DNA from: Candidatus Heimdallarchaeota archaeon | GTDB lineage: Archaea; Asgardarchaeota; Heimdallarchaeia; Heimdallarchaeales; Kariarchaeaceae | Length of the DNA: 64,000 bases | Direction: 5' to 3' | Assembly (NCBI GenBank): GCA_026702845.1 | Contig: JADCLS010000005.1 | Coordinates: 62,001 to 126,000, forward strand | Part shown: positions 35,098 to 44,395 of the stretch, in pieces | Position numbering within the stretch: position 1 is the first letter of the stretch | Layout of the letters: the number at the start of each line of letters is the position of its first letter | Program-made: the position numbers and the translations under genes | Notes under the pieces: model-generated | The model's database searches: none | What the model was told of the DNA's origin: nothing | Seen by the model: only the letters and a program-made list of their open reading frames with translations

Positions 35098-36099
35098 ATG
35101 GAATTAAAGAAAGAAATCGCCAAGAGAGGCCAAAAAGCACGTGCCCATCTCTTTAAGATGACTGAGGTCATTATCAATCCCAAGGTACCTCTACGTGATG
35201 CAGCTGAACACTACTTACATGCAGGGGGTAAAGGATTCAGACCTGCAATGATGATGATGGCCTGTGGTGCACTTGGTGGGAATGAGGATGATGCACTCTC
35301 AGCAGCAGCAGCTATAGAAGCTGTGCATGTATCCTCACTTATTCATGATGATTTCATGGATCAAGACAGGACACGTAGAGGCTCTGAAGCTGTGTGGGTG
35401 AAATGGGATCCCACTGTTGCAATCTTGTCGGGTGATGTGATGGTGGGTCTGGCATTTGAGATTGCGGGTAATCTAGATGTGCCCATAGAGATGAGATATG
35501 AGATCTCCAAAGGCCTGGCCAGTATTTACACCCAGCTCTGTCATGGACAGATGTTAGATATAAATTTTGAACAAACTGAATTTGCAGATTTGAGTATTGA
35601 TGATATTACATTCATGCAAAACCTCAAAACAGGGGTACTCTTCGAATTCTCCTGTGTTACCGGTGCGAGAATCGCTCTCAAAAAACTAGACGATCCGATG
35701 ATCGATATAATCAGAGAGTATGCCCATCTGGCAGGTACCGCATTTCAGATCCAGGATGATATTATCGGATTACTTGGTGATGAGGAAGAGGTGGGTAAAC
35801 CCATCGGTAGTGATATTCGTCAAGGAAAACGAACCCTTATTGCAGTACATGCCTATGTTCATGCCAATGCTGAGCAAAGGGAGAGGTTAATGGTTGGACT
35901 GGGAAATCATGAGGCAACCGAGGATGAAATCAAGCAAGCACTGGAAGTGATGAAAGAGATCGGATCCATCGAGCATGCTATTAAATTGGCCAAGGATATG
36001 TCTTCCCAGGCAATGCAATTAGCAGATAAACTACCTGAAAATGGGTACTCTGCATTACTGAAGGAATTTGCCAGTTATATGATCAGTAGAAGTTACTGA
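35098..36099 (+). CDS. idsA: Geranylgeranyl/farnesyl diphosphate synthase (short-chain prenyl synthase)
   Basis: The 333-residue trans-prenyl synthase has the first aspartate-rich motif DDFMD in SSLIHDDFMDQDRTRRG, a GKGFRP start motif, and the second motif in FQIQDDIIGLLGD. It makes the C15-C20 chains used for archaeal ether lipids. The ATG at 35098 has a TATA-like AATTATATTG about 30 bp upstream. Two ATCGAT palindromes (35038 and 35058) lie in the short region shared with pyrB. Chain length cannot be fixed by eye. Confidence 0.92.
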   Translation: MELKKEIAKRGQKARAHLFKMTEVIINPKVPLRDAAEHYLHAGGKGFRPAMMMMACGALGGNEDDALSAAAAIEAVHVSSLIHDDFMDQDRTRRGSEAVWVKWDPTVAILSGDVMVGLAFEIAGNLDVPIEMRYEISKGLASIYTQLCHGQMLDINFEQTEFADLSIDDITFMQNLKTGVLFEFSCVTGARIALKKLDDPMIDIIREYAHLAGTAFQIQDDIIGLLGDEEEVGKPIGSDIRQGKRTLIAVHAYVHANAEQRERLMVGLGNHEATEDEIKQALEVMKEIGSIEHAIKLAKDMSSQAMQLADKLPENGYSALLKEFASYMISRSY

Positions 36100-36741
36100 T
36101 TATCACTAATCATATAGATATGCAAAAAACTTGAATGACAACGGATTATGACGAAAAAAACCTGAATCCTATTTTTAATAGATAGTATTGCACTTTCCGA
36201 AAATCTTGTATCAACATATATTACTCGCAATTGCAGAGAGATAATCGTACAACCCCTCATCATGTACTTTTTGCCGCCACGTATATTTTTGTATATTTTG
36301 TAATGTGAGAACGGGCGATTTACTATTATCCCGTCATAGTATGACAGCTTTTGACACGTTGGATAAACGCTAAAAAAGTTGCTATATTTTTGGTATTTTT
36401 ATATTTTTACTTATAAGTTTTATGGAATAAATCTATAGATTTTTTTTTTAATTTATTTTAAAGTGTTTGTATAATCTCAATTAACTTCGATAAATGCAAT
36501 TTATTTCAGTAGATAGTTATCTAATCTCCGAAATTGAACATGCGATTTCAACTATATTTAATTTAAATAATAATAATTTGGATATAATCGATTTTTTAAC
36601 CCTTTGATTATTTTTTAAAATTAGGTAATTACCAGTTCGTTAATTCGACCAATATCTCAGTTTTGAGCAACTGATGTTTAACAATTAAGTTTTGTACTAT
36701 AGAGTTTAAATATATAATCTGAGTTATCGCGCTCAGATTAT
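36100..36741. other. 642-bp intergenic region before the kor-hdr-etf operon
   Basis: No protein gene is seen. Most of it is extremely AT-rich, but 36305-36390 is less so and has small inverted repeats: ACGGG/CCCGT at 36311-36334 and GTCATAGTATGAC at 36333-36345. A run of T lies at about 36440. A small structured RNA or a regulatory block is possible but unproven. The last 40 bp hold the kor promoter and operator described separately. Confidence 0.4.
36705..36717 (+). promoter_or_regulatory. TATA box for the korDABC-hdr-etf operon
   Basis: TTTAAATATATAA lies 25-37 bp before the korD ATG, giving a predicted transcription start within a few bases of the start codon (leaderless mRNA). Confidence 0.6.
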
Positions 36742-36743
36742 AT
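36712..36743. promoter_or_regulatory. 12-bp perfect inverted repeat over the korD start (candidate operator)
   Basis: The arms ATATAATCTGAG (36712-36723) and CTCAGATTATAT (36732-36743) match perfectly around an 8-bp centre. The repeat begins in the TATA box and ends inside the ATG. A dimeric repressor bound here would cover the TATA box and transcription start. An RNA hairpin role is less likely because the transcript should begin inside the repeat. Confidence 0.65.
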
Positions 36744-37107
36744 GGAAAATTCATCTAATGAGGCAAAAGCCTCCTCTTGGTTGAGTAGGTTCAGAGAACG
36801 AGCCGAGCAGAAAATGGCACCTGACCATATCATTGATTGGTATGAGAAGAAGGTCAGAGAGCCAGTTAATGCTGATGACGTTCCAACACCTGTTGGCCAA
36901 GTTTTGGTTATTCCCAATCGTTGCAAGGAATGCAACTATTGTGTCACTTTTTGTCCTGAAGACGTACTGGTTTTCAGTGAGCAATTCAATGACAAGGGGT
37001 ATCACTATCCTACGGTAAACGAAGACAAAACCTGCGTGCTGTGTGGGTTCTGTCAGGAGATCTGCCCGGATTTCGCAATATTCACCCAACCTATGGAGGA
37101 AGCATAA
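36742..37107 (+). CDS. korD: 2-oxoglutarate:ferredoxin oxidoreductase, delta (ferredoxin) subunit
   Basis: The 121-residue protein has two [4Fe-4S] motifs, CKECNYCVTFCP near 59-70 and CVLCGFCQEICP near 98-109, after a charged N-terminal extension of about 50 residues. It is the first gene of an eight-gene operon and ends directly at the korA ATG. It relays electrons from the beta subunit to ferredoxin. The start codon lies inside a perfect inverted repeat. Confidence 0.88.
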   Translation: MENSSNEAKASSWLSRFRERAEQKMAPDHIIDWYEKKVREPVNADDVPTPVGQVLVIPNRCKECNYCVTFCPEDVLVFSEQFNDKGYHYPTVNEDKTCVLCGFCQEICPDFAIFTQPMEEA

Positions 37108-38283
37108 ATGGCTGGAAAGAGAGTTCTTACAGGAAAACACTTCATGAAAGGAGATTATGCCATCTCCGAGGGTGCTATGGCTGCTGGATTGAATTTCTTC
37201 GGTGCTTATCCCATCACCCCCGCAACACCTGTGGCTGAGCGAGTATCTGTTCGGTCACTTGATATCCCTAATCTTGAATTCCTGCAATTTGAGGATGAGA
37301 TTGCATCAATGGCAGCAATCATTGGTGCATCTTGTGCTGGAGCTAAATCCATGACCTCAACCTCTGGTCCTGGTGTCTCACTTATGCTGGAGAACATTGG
37401 TCTGGCCTATATGATGGAGACACCCACCGTTATCGTTAACATCATGAGAGGGGGTCCATCAACTGGTATGCCTACCCGTACATCACAGGGTGATATCATG
37501 CAGGCAAATTGGGGATCACATGGTGATTACAACATGATTGCCTATGTGCCCACAACTATTCAGGAATACTTTGATTTCACTATCAAGTCATTCAATGCAG
37601 CTGAGACCTATCGTACCCCTGTAATGCTATTGGGTGATCAAGTGACTGGATTATCCACATCCAATCTTGTGATCCCCAAGGAGGAGGACATTGAATTGGT
37701 GTATCGTAAAACTCTACCAAATGCCTGGGAAGTATCTCAGGAGGTACGAGATGCATTTTTAACCTATGATGACACCGAGCTCATTCCACCTATGGCTATC
37801 ACTGGACAGGGATATAATGTACACATGACTGGTCTCACCCATGATACACGTGGTTATCCCAAGGCAACTCCTGATGCACAATCCAGACTTATGAAACGTC
37901 TGGACAGGAAATTTACGGATAATGTCGATAAGATTGTTGAATATGAAGAGTATCTGATGGAGGATGCAGAGATCTGTGTTGTCTGTTTCGGTACCGAGGC
38001 AAGAGCAGTAAAAGCAGGTATCCACAAGGCAAGAGCCAAGGATATTAAGGTTGGTATGCTCAGAATGAAGGTTGTATGGCCATTCCACGAGAAACTATTC
38101 AAAGACCTGGGTAAAAAAGTATCCAAGGTAATTGTGGCAGAGGGTAATATGGGTCAGTACTATCATCCTGTCAAGGAGAACGTACCCTATCCAACACAGG
38201 TTTACTCCTACCCCGATTATGGAGGTGCCATTCACACTCCTGCACAGATTTATGAGAAAATCTTGGAGGTTAAAGAATTATGA
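37108..38283 (+). CDS. korA: 2-oxoglutarate:ferredoxin oxidoreductase, alpha subunit
   Basis: The 391-residue alpha chain starts GDYAISEGAMAAGLNFFGAYPITPATPVAE in spaced motifs typical of KorA. QFEDEIASMAAIIGAS, TSTSGPGVSLMLE and MRGGPSTGMPTRTSQGD follow. The GPSTG motif with TSQGD is usual in 2-oxoglutarate-type enzymes. It overlaps korB by four bases (ATGA). With KorB it forms the thiamine diphosphate site converting 2-oxoglutarate to succinyl-CoA; the exact 2-oxoacid is inferred from family resemblance. Confidence 0.9.
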   Translation: MAGKRVLTGKHFMKGDYAISEGAMAAGLNFFGAYPITPATPVAERVSVRSLDIPNLEFLQFEDEIASMAAIIGASCAGAKSMTSTSGPGVSLMLENIGLAYMMETPTVIVNIMRGGPSTGMPTRTSQGDIMQANWGSHGDYNMIAYVPTTIQEYFDFTIKSFNAAETYRTPVMLLGDQVTGLSTSNLVIPKEEDIELVYRKTLPNAWEVSQEVRDAFLTYDDTELIPPMAITGQGYNVHMTGLTHDTRGYPKATPDAQSRLMKRLDRKFTDNVDKIVEYEEYLMEDAEICVVCFGTEARAVKAGIHKARAKDIKVGMLRMKVVWPFHEKLFKDLGKKVSKVIVAEGNMGQYYHPVKENVPYPTQVYSYPDYGGAIHTPAQIYEKILEVKEL

Positions 38284-39125
38284 ATGCAACAAAAGTAGCA
38301 GAAAGACATCCCAATGATTCACTCATTAGGATTGATAGATTACCCCACATCTGGTGTCCAGGTTGTGGGCTGGGAAATATCCTTGGTGCATACGCGAAGG
38401 CAGTAGATAAGGATGAGACCCCACGAAACCTCCATGCTGTTGTATCTGGTATTGGTTGCTCTGGTAGAGCTGCTGGTTACATGAACCTTGATAGCTATCA
38501 TGCGACCCATGGCCGTGCCATTCCATTTGCATCAGGCATAAAACTGGCTAACAAGGATCTAAAAGTGACAGTCATTTCTGGTGATGGAGATTTATCCACC
38601 ATTGGTGGAAATCATATTATCCATGCAGCCAGAAGAAACATGGATATCACCGTGATCTTCAATAATAATTTCATTTATGGTATGACAGGTGGTCAGTATT
38701 CTGCTACCACTCCACATGGAGCCTACTCATCCACATCACAGAAGGGTAACTTTGAGCGACCATTCAATATGTCTCTGTTGATGAAGGCAGCCGGTGCAAC
38801 CTATGTGGCTCGATGGACTGCACTACATCTCAAGCAGTTGGAGAAATCCATACAGAATGCACTTGCTCACAGAGGCTTCTCATTTATTGAGGTTGTATCT
38901 CCCTGTCCCACTGGATTTGGAAGAAAGAACAAGTTCAAAGATGCGCTTGATAGTATGAAGTATTACGAGGGTAAATCTGAAGTGCAGGAAACTGTAGATC
39001 TCGAGTCTGCAGACCTAAGCATGGATCCACTTGCACATATCACCGTGGGTGAGTTCTACTCATCTGGTGTGAAGGATTACATGGGTGTAAAGATGGATTT
39101 CCTCAAAGCACAGGGGGTTGACTGA
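38280..39125 (+). CDS. korB: 2-oxoglutarate:ferredoxin oxidoreductase, beta subunit
   Basis: The 281-residue beta chain has the cluster motif WCPGCGLGN, SGIGCSGRA, the thiamine diphosphate motif SGDGDLSTIGGNH and the KorB-type stretch FNNNFIYGMTGGQYSATTP. A last cluster cysteine lies in SPCPTGFG. It overlaps korA by four bases and korC by one base. Codon use is the native style, useful for comparison with the mosaic beta gene at 16021. Confidence 0.92.
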   Translation: MNATKVAERHPNDSLIRIDRLPHIWCPGCGLGNILGAYAKAVDKDETPRNLHAVVSGIGCSGRAAGYMNLDSYHATHGRAIPFASGIKLANKDLKVTVISGDGDLSTIGGNHIIHAARRNMDITVIFNNNFIYGMTGGQYSATTPHGAYSSTSQKGNFERPFNMSLLMKAAGATYVARWTALHLKQLEKSIQNALAHRGFSFIEVVSPCPTGFGRKNKFKDALDSMKYYEGKSEVQETVDLESADLSMDPLAHITVGEFYSSGVKDYMGVKMDFLKAQGVD

Positions 39126-39727
39126 TGTCTAGTGCAGTTGAATTCACCTCTGGTAGATACGGTAGAAAAGTAAACCGAATGGAATTGCGATTCAGAGGCC
39201 AGGGTGGCCAAGGATCGATCACCATGGGATATATCTTTGGTCGTGCTGCATCTATCTACGAGGGTAAGAATTCCATGCTCTCAGAAGCCTATGGTCCTGA
39301 GATCAAGGGTGGTTATGCCCGAGCAGATGTTGTTATCCAAGTGGAGGATCTAAATTATCCCCTGGTTGATAACCCTGAAATACTTGTTGTGCTCAGTCAA
39401 GAAGCATGGCAGGCAGAGAAGAATAATGTACGAGAGGATGGAATTGTGATCTATGAGAGTCAAGTAGTACATCCAGAAAAGATTGAAGGTGATAAGAGAA
39501 AATATTATGGAGTTCCTGCGCTTGAAATGGCTCTTGAACTCAAAAACAGGGTTGTGATGAATGTTATCATGATGGCTGTGACTCAAGAACTCACCAATGC
39601 AGTTTCCAAGGAATCACTTGAGAAAGCCCTTCTGGATCGTATTCCCCCAAGATTCAAGGATCTAAACCTCTCCGCACTAAAAGTAGGATATGAGTTTGCC
39701 CAGAAAATCAAGGAGGGCCACGCATAA
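39125..39727 (+). CDS. korC: 2-oxoglutarate:ferredoxin oxidoreductase, gamma subunit
   Basis: The 200-residue protein starts in a TGATG overlap with korB; an internal ATG at 39179 would match the usual family start more closely. LRFRGQGGQGSITMGYIFG and SEAYGPEIKGGYARADVVI are gamma-domain signatures. It completes the four-subunit enzyme. Its stop is one base before the hdrA start, with GGAGG overlapping its last codons as the hdrA ribosome site. Confidence 0.9.
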   Translation: MSSAVEFTSGRYGRKVNRMELRFRGQGGQGSITMGYIFGRAASIYEGKNSMLSEAYGPEIKGGYARADVVIQVEDLNYPLVDNPEILVVLSQEAWQAEKNNVREDGIVIYESQVVHPEKIEGDKRKYYGVPALEMALELKNRVVMNVIMMAVTQELTNAVSKESLEKALLDRIPPRFKDLNLSALKVGYEFAQKIKEGHA

Positions 39728-39728
39728 C

Positions 39729-42700
39729 ATGACTGATGAAGACGTAATAAAGCCAGTAATGGTAATCGGAGCAGGGATCGCAGGTATTCAGGCAGCCCTA
39801 GATCTTGGGGAGTCTGGAGTGCCTGTGATTGTTGTGGAGAAGAAACCCAGTATCGGAGGTATCATGGCCGCACTGGACAAGACATTCCCCACACTCGACT
39901 GTTCCATCTGTATCGAAGCTCCTGTGATGAGCGAGATGATGAACAACCCCAATGTGGAGACTAAAACCAACTCCGAAGTGATCGGAGTCAAGGGTGAAGT
40001 TGGAGATTTCACCGTAACCATCCGAGAGAAGACACGATTTGTATCGGATAACTGTACCCGATGTCAGGATTGCGAGCCAGTATGTCCACAGGTGAAGCCT
40101 AATGAGTTTGACCATGGTATGGGTTATAGAAAAGCCATCTATACTCCATTCGCACAGGCTGAACCAGGTGCTTACACAGTCAATATCCAGGATTGTCTCA
40201 ATGATCCACCAAATTATATCCCCTGTAATCGATGCACTGATGCCTGTAAGCCAAAGGCAATTAATTTCCAGCAGAACCAGGAGACTATTTATGATGTAAA
40301 TGTGGCATCTATTATCATCTCCACTGGTTTTGAGATGCTAGACTCCGGTATCATCAAGGAATATGGATATAATACTCACAAGGATATTTTAACCTCTATG
40401 GAATTCGAGCGTATGGTCAATGCAGCTGGACCCACCGAGGGCCATCTGATGAGACCATCCAATGGTGAGCATCCCCACAAGGCACTGTTTGTGCTCTGTG
40501 TTGGTTCTCGTGATCAACGATACTGTTCCTACTGTTCTAGAGTCTGCTGTATGTATTCCATCAAGGAGGCATACCAGGCCAAGGATCATGGTATAGATGA
40601 GGTAGATGTGCTTTATATGGACATCAGGGCCTACGGAAAGGGTTTTGATGAATTCTATGACCGTACTATCAAGGAAGGTGTACGTTACATTCGTGGTCGA
40701 CCTGCTAAGATTGAGACTAATAGGGATAGACCGTTGGTGATCTTCGAGAATACCGAGATAGGTAAGATCCAGAAAGAGGAGTATGATCTTGTGGTGCTAG
40801 CACCTGCTCTGCTACCCTCCCGAGGAACTGCAGAGATTGCTGGTATGCTAGGTATTGCCCTTGATATGGATGGATATGTACAGACCAACAATTATGATGG
40901 TATGTCAGTTGCCACCTCTGTTCCCGGAGTGTATGTAGCTGGATGTGCAGGTGGTCCCAAGGATATTCCTGACAGTGTGGTTCAAGCAGGTGCAGCAGCA
41001 GCTGCAGCCATGACCCACGTACTCAAGAGATTCTGGCCCGAGGTACATTACGAGGAGACTATCTCCACTGATGGTGAGGAGAGAATTGGTGTCTTTATCT
41101 GCGATTGTGGTTCTAACATTGCCGGAGTGGTTGATGTGCCAGCCTCTGTTGAGTTTGCAGGAACTTTAGATAAGGTACTGCACACCGAGGAAGTACAGTT
41201 TGCCTGTGCCGGATCAACCACCGCCCGTATCACTGAGATCATCAAGGAGAAGGGATTGAACCGTCTGGTTGTTGCAGCTTGCTCACCCAAGACACATACC
41301 AATACTTTTGCCCGAGCTATGCAGGAGGCAGGATTGAACAAGTATATGCTCACCCTGTCCAATATTCGTAATCAATCCTCATGGGTACACAAGAAAGAAC
41401 CCGAGGCAGCAACGGTCAAGGCTCAGGATATGGTGAGAATGGCAGTTGAATCTGCTAAGCATCTCAAACCACTCAAAGAACTGATCTTACCTGTGACACA
41501 AGTAGCAGTTGTTATTGGTGGTGGTGCTGCTGGTATGGCCGCTGCTTGGAACCTGGGTAAGCAGGGTTACGAGACTCATCTGGTGGAGAAATCAGATAAG
41601 CTGGGTGGAGTACTCAATCAACTCAAAACCATTGCTCCTGATGGTGCAGATGCACAGCTGATCATGAAGAATATGGAGAAGGAAGTGTATAATGCTGGTG
41701 TCAAAGTACATCTGAACAGTACCGTCAGTACCATCTCCGGTGCAGTCGGTAACTACCAGATCAGCTTATCTAATGGAGAATCATTTGAGGCTGGTGCCAT
41801 TATCATGGCCTACGGTGGTAATACCTACAAACCAAAGAGTTTTGGTTATGATCAGGGTGCCAAGAATGTTTGTACCAATCTCGATCTCGATAACAATATG
41901 AAGAGGGATGAGAAGAATATCACCTTCCTCAACTGTGTCGGATCAAGATTTGATGACAAGGGATGCAGCAGATACTGCTGTACTACCACCATGCATCAGG
42001 CACTTGAGCTACGAGAACAGGGTAAGAACGTCACTGTACTCTACAAGGATATCCGTACCTACTCCAGACATGCTGAGGAGCTGTACTATGAGGCATCACG
42101 CAATGGTGTTGCTTTCATCCAGTATCCCCAGGATCAGAACCCCGAGGAGATCACCAAGTTCGAGAATGGACAGGTGATCATCAAGGATGAGCTATTGGAT
42201 GCAGATGTGGCTATTCCCACAGATCTACTGGTGCTGGTCACTGGTATCAGTGCTCCCACCGAGCAGGATCATGCTGCAGCAGATATGCTGAAACTCTCCA
42301 AGGAGACTGATGGCTTCCTCATGGAATTACACCCCAAACTTGCACCTGTTGAGGCTGCAATCAAGGGTATCTACATGGGCGGAAATGTCAGAGGTCCAGT
42401 TACCCTGGAGGAGGCAATCTCCCAGGGTCTGGGTGCTGCTTCCAAGGCATCAGATCTGCTGGCCAAGGATACCACCTCCAAGGAACCACTGATGGCCATT
42501 ATCGAAAAGGATAAATGTACTGGCTGTGGTCTCTGTGAGCGTGCCTGTACCTTCAATGCCATCAAGATTACTGAGAACCAGACTCCAAAGAGTCTTGCTG
42601 ATGATGAGAAAGCCAAGGCTGAGGGTAAAGATCCCAGAAAGCCAAGATTTTCCAGAGAGGTAATCGAGGCAGCCTGTACCGGATGTGGTAACTGTGCTGG

Positions 42701-43220
42701 TGCTTGTGGCGATGAGGCAATCATTATGCCCTCATTCACCAACGAGCAGGTCAATGCACAGATTGAGCAGGCACTGCTGGAGAACCCCGAGGAGAAGGTA
42801 CTCACCTTTGCCTGTAACTGGTGTTCATATGCCGGTGCTGATCAGGCAGGAATTGCCAAGATCCAGTATCCACCCGCATCACGTGTCATCAGAACCATGT
42901 GTTCCGCTCGTATCAACCAATCATTTGTCGACAAGGCATTTGATCTCGGTGCTGGTGCTGTACTCCTGACTGGATGTAGACTGACCGAGAATGGATCCGA
43001 TTGTCACTATAACTTTGCCAATGTGCAGACTGACAAGAGGTACCAGCGTTGGAAGAAGGGATTGGCCAGAAAGGGAATTGATGAGGACCGATTGCAACTG
43101 CAGTGGGTGTCAGCAGCAGAGGGATCAGTCCTTGCTGCCAAGCTCTACGAGATGCAGAAGGTCATTGATAAAAACAAGGATAAACTCAAAGCCGCAAGGC
43201 TGGGAAATGGAGGCGACTGA
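39729..43220 (+). CDS. hdrA: Double HdrA flavoprotein fused to an MvhD-like domain
   Basis: The ATG at 39729 follows GGAGG (39712-39717), giving 1163 residues. Module 1 (about 1-450) is an HdrA FAD unit: MVIGAGIAG, FPTLDCSICIEAPVM, CTRCQDCEPVCP, CNRCTDACKP and YCSYCSRVCCMYSIKEA. Module 2 (about 455-925) begins with the HdrA CDCGSNIAGVVDV domain, then a second FAD unit VVIGGGAAGMAAAWNLG and a CSRYCC segment. Two ferredoxin motifs CTGCGLCERAC and CTGCGNCAGAC follow. The C-terminal 150 residues are MvhD-like (FACNWCSYAGAD, then LLTGCR). HdrA flavin is the bifurcating site in methanogen heterodisulfide reductase, and MvhD passes electrons to it. Two flavin units in one chain suggest an intramolecular dimer. 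The redox partners are presumably KorDABC, HdrD and EtfAB. Confidence 0.88.
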   Translation: MTDEDVIKPVMVIGAGIAGIQAALDLGESGVPVIVVEKKPSIGGIMAALDKTFPTLDCSICIEAPVMSEMMNNPNVETKTNSEVIGVKGEVGDFTVTIREKTRFVSDNCTRCQDCEPVCPQVKPNEFDHGMGYRKAIYTPFAQAEPGAYTVNIQDCLNDPPNYIPCNRCTDACKPKAINFQQNQETIYDVNVASIIISTGFEMLDSGIIKEYGYNTHKDILTSMEFERMVNAAGPTEGHLMRPSNGEHPHKALFVLCVGSRDQRYCSYCSRVCCMYSIKEAYQAKDHGIDEVDVLYMDIRAYGKGFDEFYDRTIKEGVRYIRGRPAKIETNRDRPLVIFENTEIGKIQKEEYDLVVLAPALLPSRGTAEIAGMLGIALDMDGYVQTNNYDGMSVATSVPGVYVAGCAGGPKDIPDSVVQAGAAAAAAMTHVLKRFWPEVHYEETISTDGEERIGVFICDCGSNIAGVVDVPASVEFAGTLDKVLHTEEVQFACAGSTTARITEIIKEKGLNRLVVAACSPKTHTNTFARAMQEAGLNKYMLTLSNIRNQSSWVHKKEPEAATVKAQDMVRMAVESAKHLKPLKELILPVTQVAVVIGGGAAGMAAAWNLGKQGYETHLVEKSDKLGGVLNQLKTIAPDGADAQLIMKNMEKEVYNAGVKVHLNSTVSTISGAVGNYQISLSNGESFEAGAIIMAYGGNTYKPKSFGYDQGAKNVCTNLDLDNNMKRDEKNITFLNCVGSRFDDKGCSRYCCTTTMHQALELREQGKNVTVLYKDIRTYSRHAEELYYEASRNGVAFIQYPQDQNPEEITKFENGQVIIKDELLDADVAIPTDLLVLVTGISAPTEQDHAAADMLKLSKETDGFLMELHPKLAPVEAAIKGIYMGGNVRGPVTLEEAISQGLGAASKASDLLAKDTTSKEPLMAIIEKDKCTGCGLCERACTFNAIKITENQTPKSLADDEKAKAEGKDPRKPRFSREVIEAACTGCGNCAGACGDEAIIMPSFTNEQVNAQIEQALLENPEEKVLTFACNWCSYAGADQAGIAKIQYPPASRVIRTMCSARINQSFVDKAFDLGAGAVLLTGCRLTENGSDCHYNFANVQTDKRYQRWKKGLARKGIDEDRLQLQWVSAAEGSVLAAKLYEMQKVIDKNKDKLKAARLGNGGD

Positions 43221-43221
43221 G

Positions 43222-44394
43222 ATGAGTAAGCTAATCCAGATTGACATGGCCATGCGTGAGCATTTTGTCAGCAAGACCACTTACAGCCCATCCGAGTGCT
43301 ATTCATGCGGAACCTGTACCGCAACTTGTCCCCACAATGAATTGAAACCTGAAGGGCAGAAGCTGACCGTCAGAAAAATCCTGCATCAGGCACAGCTGGG
43401 TGTTGAACCCGATAGTTTGGTATGGGAATGCAGTTCATGCAAACTCTGTGAGGTACGCTGCCCCCGTGAAGTTGACATCGTTGACAATTTTATCAGCATA
43501 CGCAACTTCATGATTGAGAACCGTAAGACCCAGGTTCCTGGTGTCTACACCAATCTGTTATGGAATATTCTCGAGGAGAGTAACCCAATGGGTGAGGCAA
43601 AGGCCGATCGCGGAGCCTGGCTCAAGAGTATTGACGGTATTAAGGATGCCAACACTGAGCAGGTGGATATCCTCTTCTTCGTTGGTGGACCCGAATCCTA
43701 TGATGCCAGATTGCAGGCTGTTGCCAGAGACATGGCAAAGATTATGCAGAAGGCAGGCGTGAATTTCGGTGTACTCGGCAAAACTGAGCCAGAATCTGGT
43801 GAGGTAATTCGTGAGACTGGTGAGCAGGCTTACATGGAAATCCTCATCAAGAAGAATATCGAGCAATTTGAGAAGACTGGTGCTTCTGCTATCATTCCTC
43901 TCTCACCACATGCTTATGATATATTCAAGAGGCTCTACAAGAATGACTTCGGTATGAAGATGGAGGTCATCCACTACACCGAATTTCTTGATCTGTTAAT
44001 TACAGATGGAAAACTGGGAGAATTGAAAGAAGTAAACATGAAGGTTACGTATCATGATCCCTGCTATCTTGGCCGCTGGAATGACATCTACGAGCAACCA
44101 AGAAATGTACTCAGAGCCATTCCTGGAATTGAGTTACTGGAGATGCCCAATAATCGTGTTGATGCCATCTGCTGTGGTGGTGGTGGTAATAAGATTTACA
44201 CCGACATCAAGAGCGAGGAGCGTCTTTCCAATGTTCGTGTGGCTGAAGCACGTGATACTGGTGCTGTAGAGATGGTTACATCCTGTGGATATTGCATCCA
44301 GAATTTTGAGGATAGCTCAAAGTCTATTGGTGCCAACATGGAGATCCTGGATCTCGCCGAGGTTGTTGCCAAGGCCATAGGAGTGAGAAATTAA
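43222..44394 (+). CDS. hdrD: HdrD-like iron-sulfur protein (HdrC plus CCG domain)
   Basis: The start is ATG 43222, just after the hdrA stop with GGAGG at 43209-43213; the longer open frame from 42991 lies inside hdrA. The 390 residues have two [4Fe-4S] motifs, CYSCGTCTATCP and CSSCKLCEVRCP, as in HdrC. A CCG domain follows with HDPCYLGR, then CCGGGGNK and CGYC. The first of the two CCG half-repeats lacks its cysteines (FFVGGPESYD), so probably only one non-cubane cluster forms. Such HdrD-like proteins carry electrons between ETF or HdrA and a disulfide or quinone partner. Tight operon position links it to EtfAB. Confidence 0.86.
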   Translation: MSKLIQIDMAMREHFVSKTTYSPSECYSCGTCTATCPHNELKPEGQKLTVRKILHQAQLGVEPDSLVWECSSCKLCEVRCPREVDIVDNFISIRNFMIENRKTQVPGVYTNLLWNILEESNPMGEAKADRGAWLKSIDGIKDANTEQVDILFFVGGPESYDARLQAVARDMAKIMQKAGVNFGVLGKTEPESGEVIRETGEQAYMEILIKKNIEQFEKTGASAIIPLSPHAYDIFKRLYKNDFGMKMEVIHYTEFLDLLITDGKLGELKEVNMKVTYHDPCYLGRWNDIYEQPRNVLRAIPGIELLEMPNNRVDAICCGGGGNKIYTDIKSEERLSNVRVAEARDTGAVEMVTSCGYCIQNFEDSSKSIGANMEILDLAEVVAKAIGVRN

Positions 44395-44395
44395 G

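Noticed and set aside
42991..43221. 77-codon upstream extension of the hdrD frame
   Set aside because: It lies entirely inside hdrA in another frame; a ribosome site and the hdrA stop point to ATG 43222.
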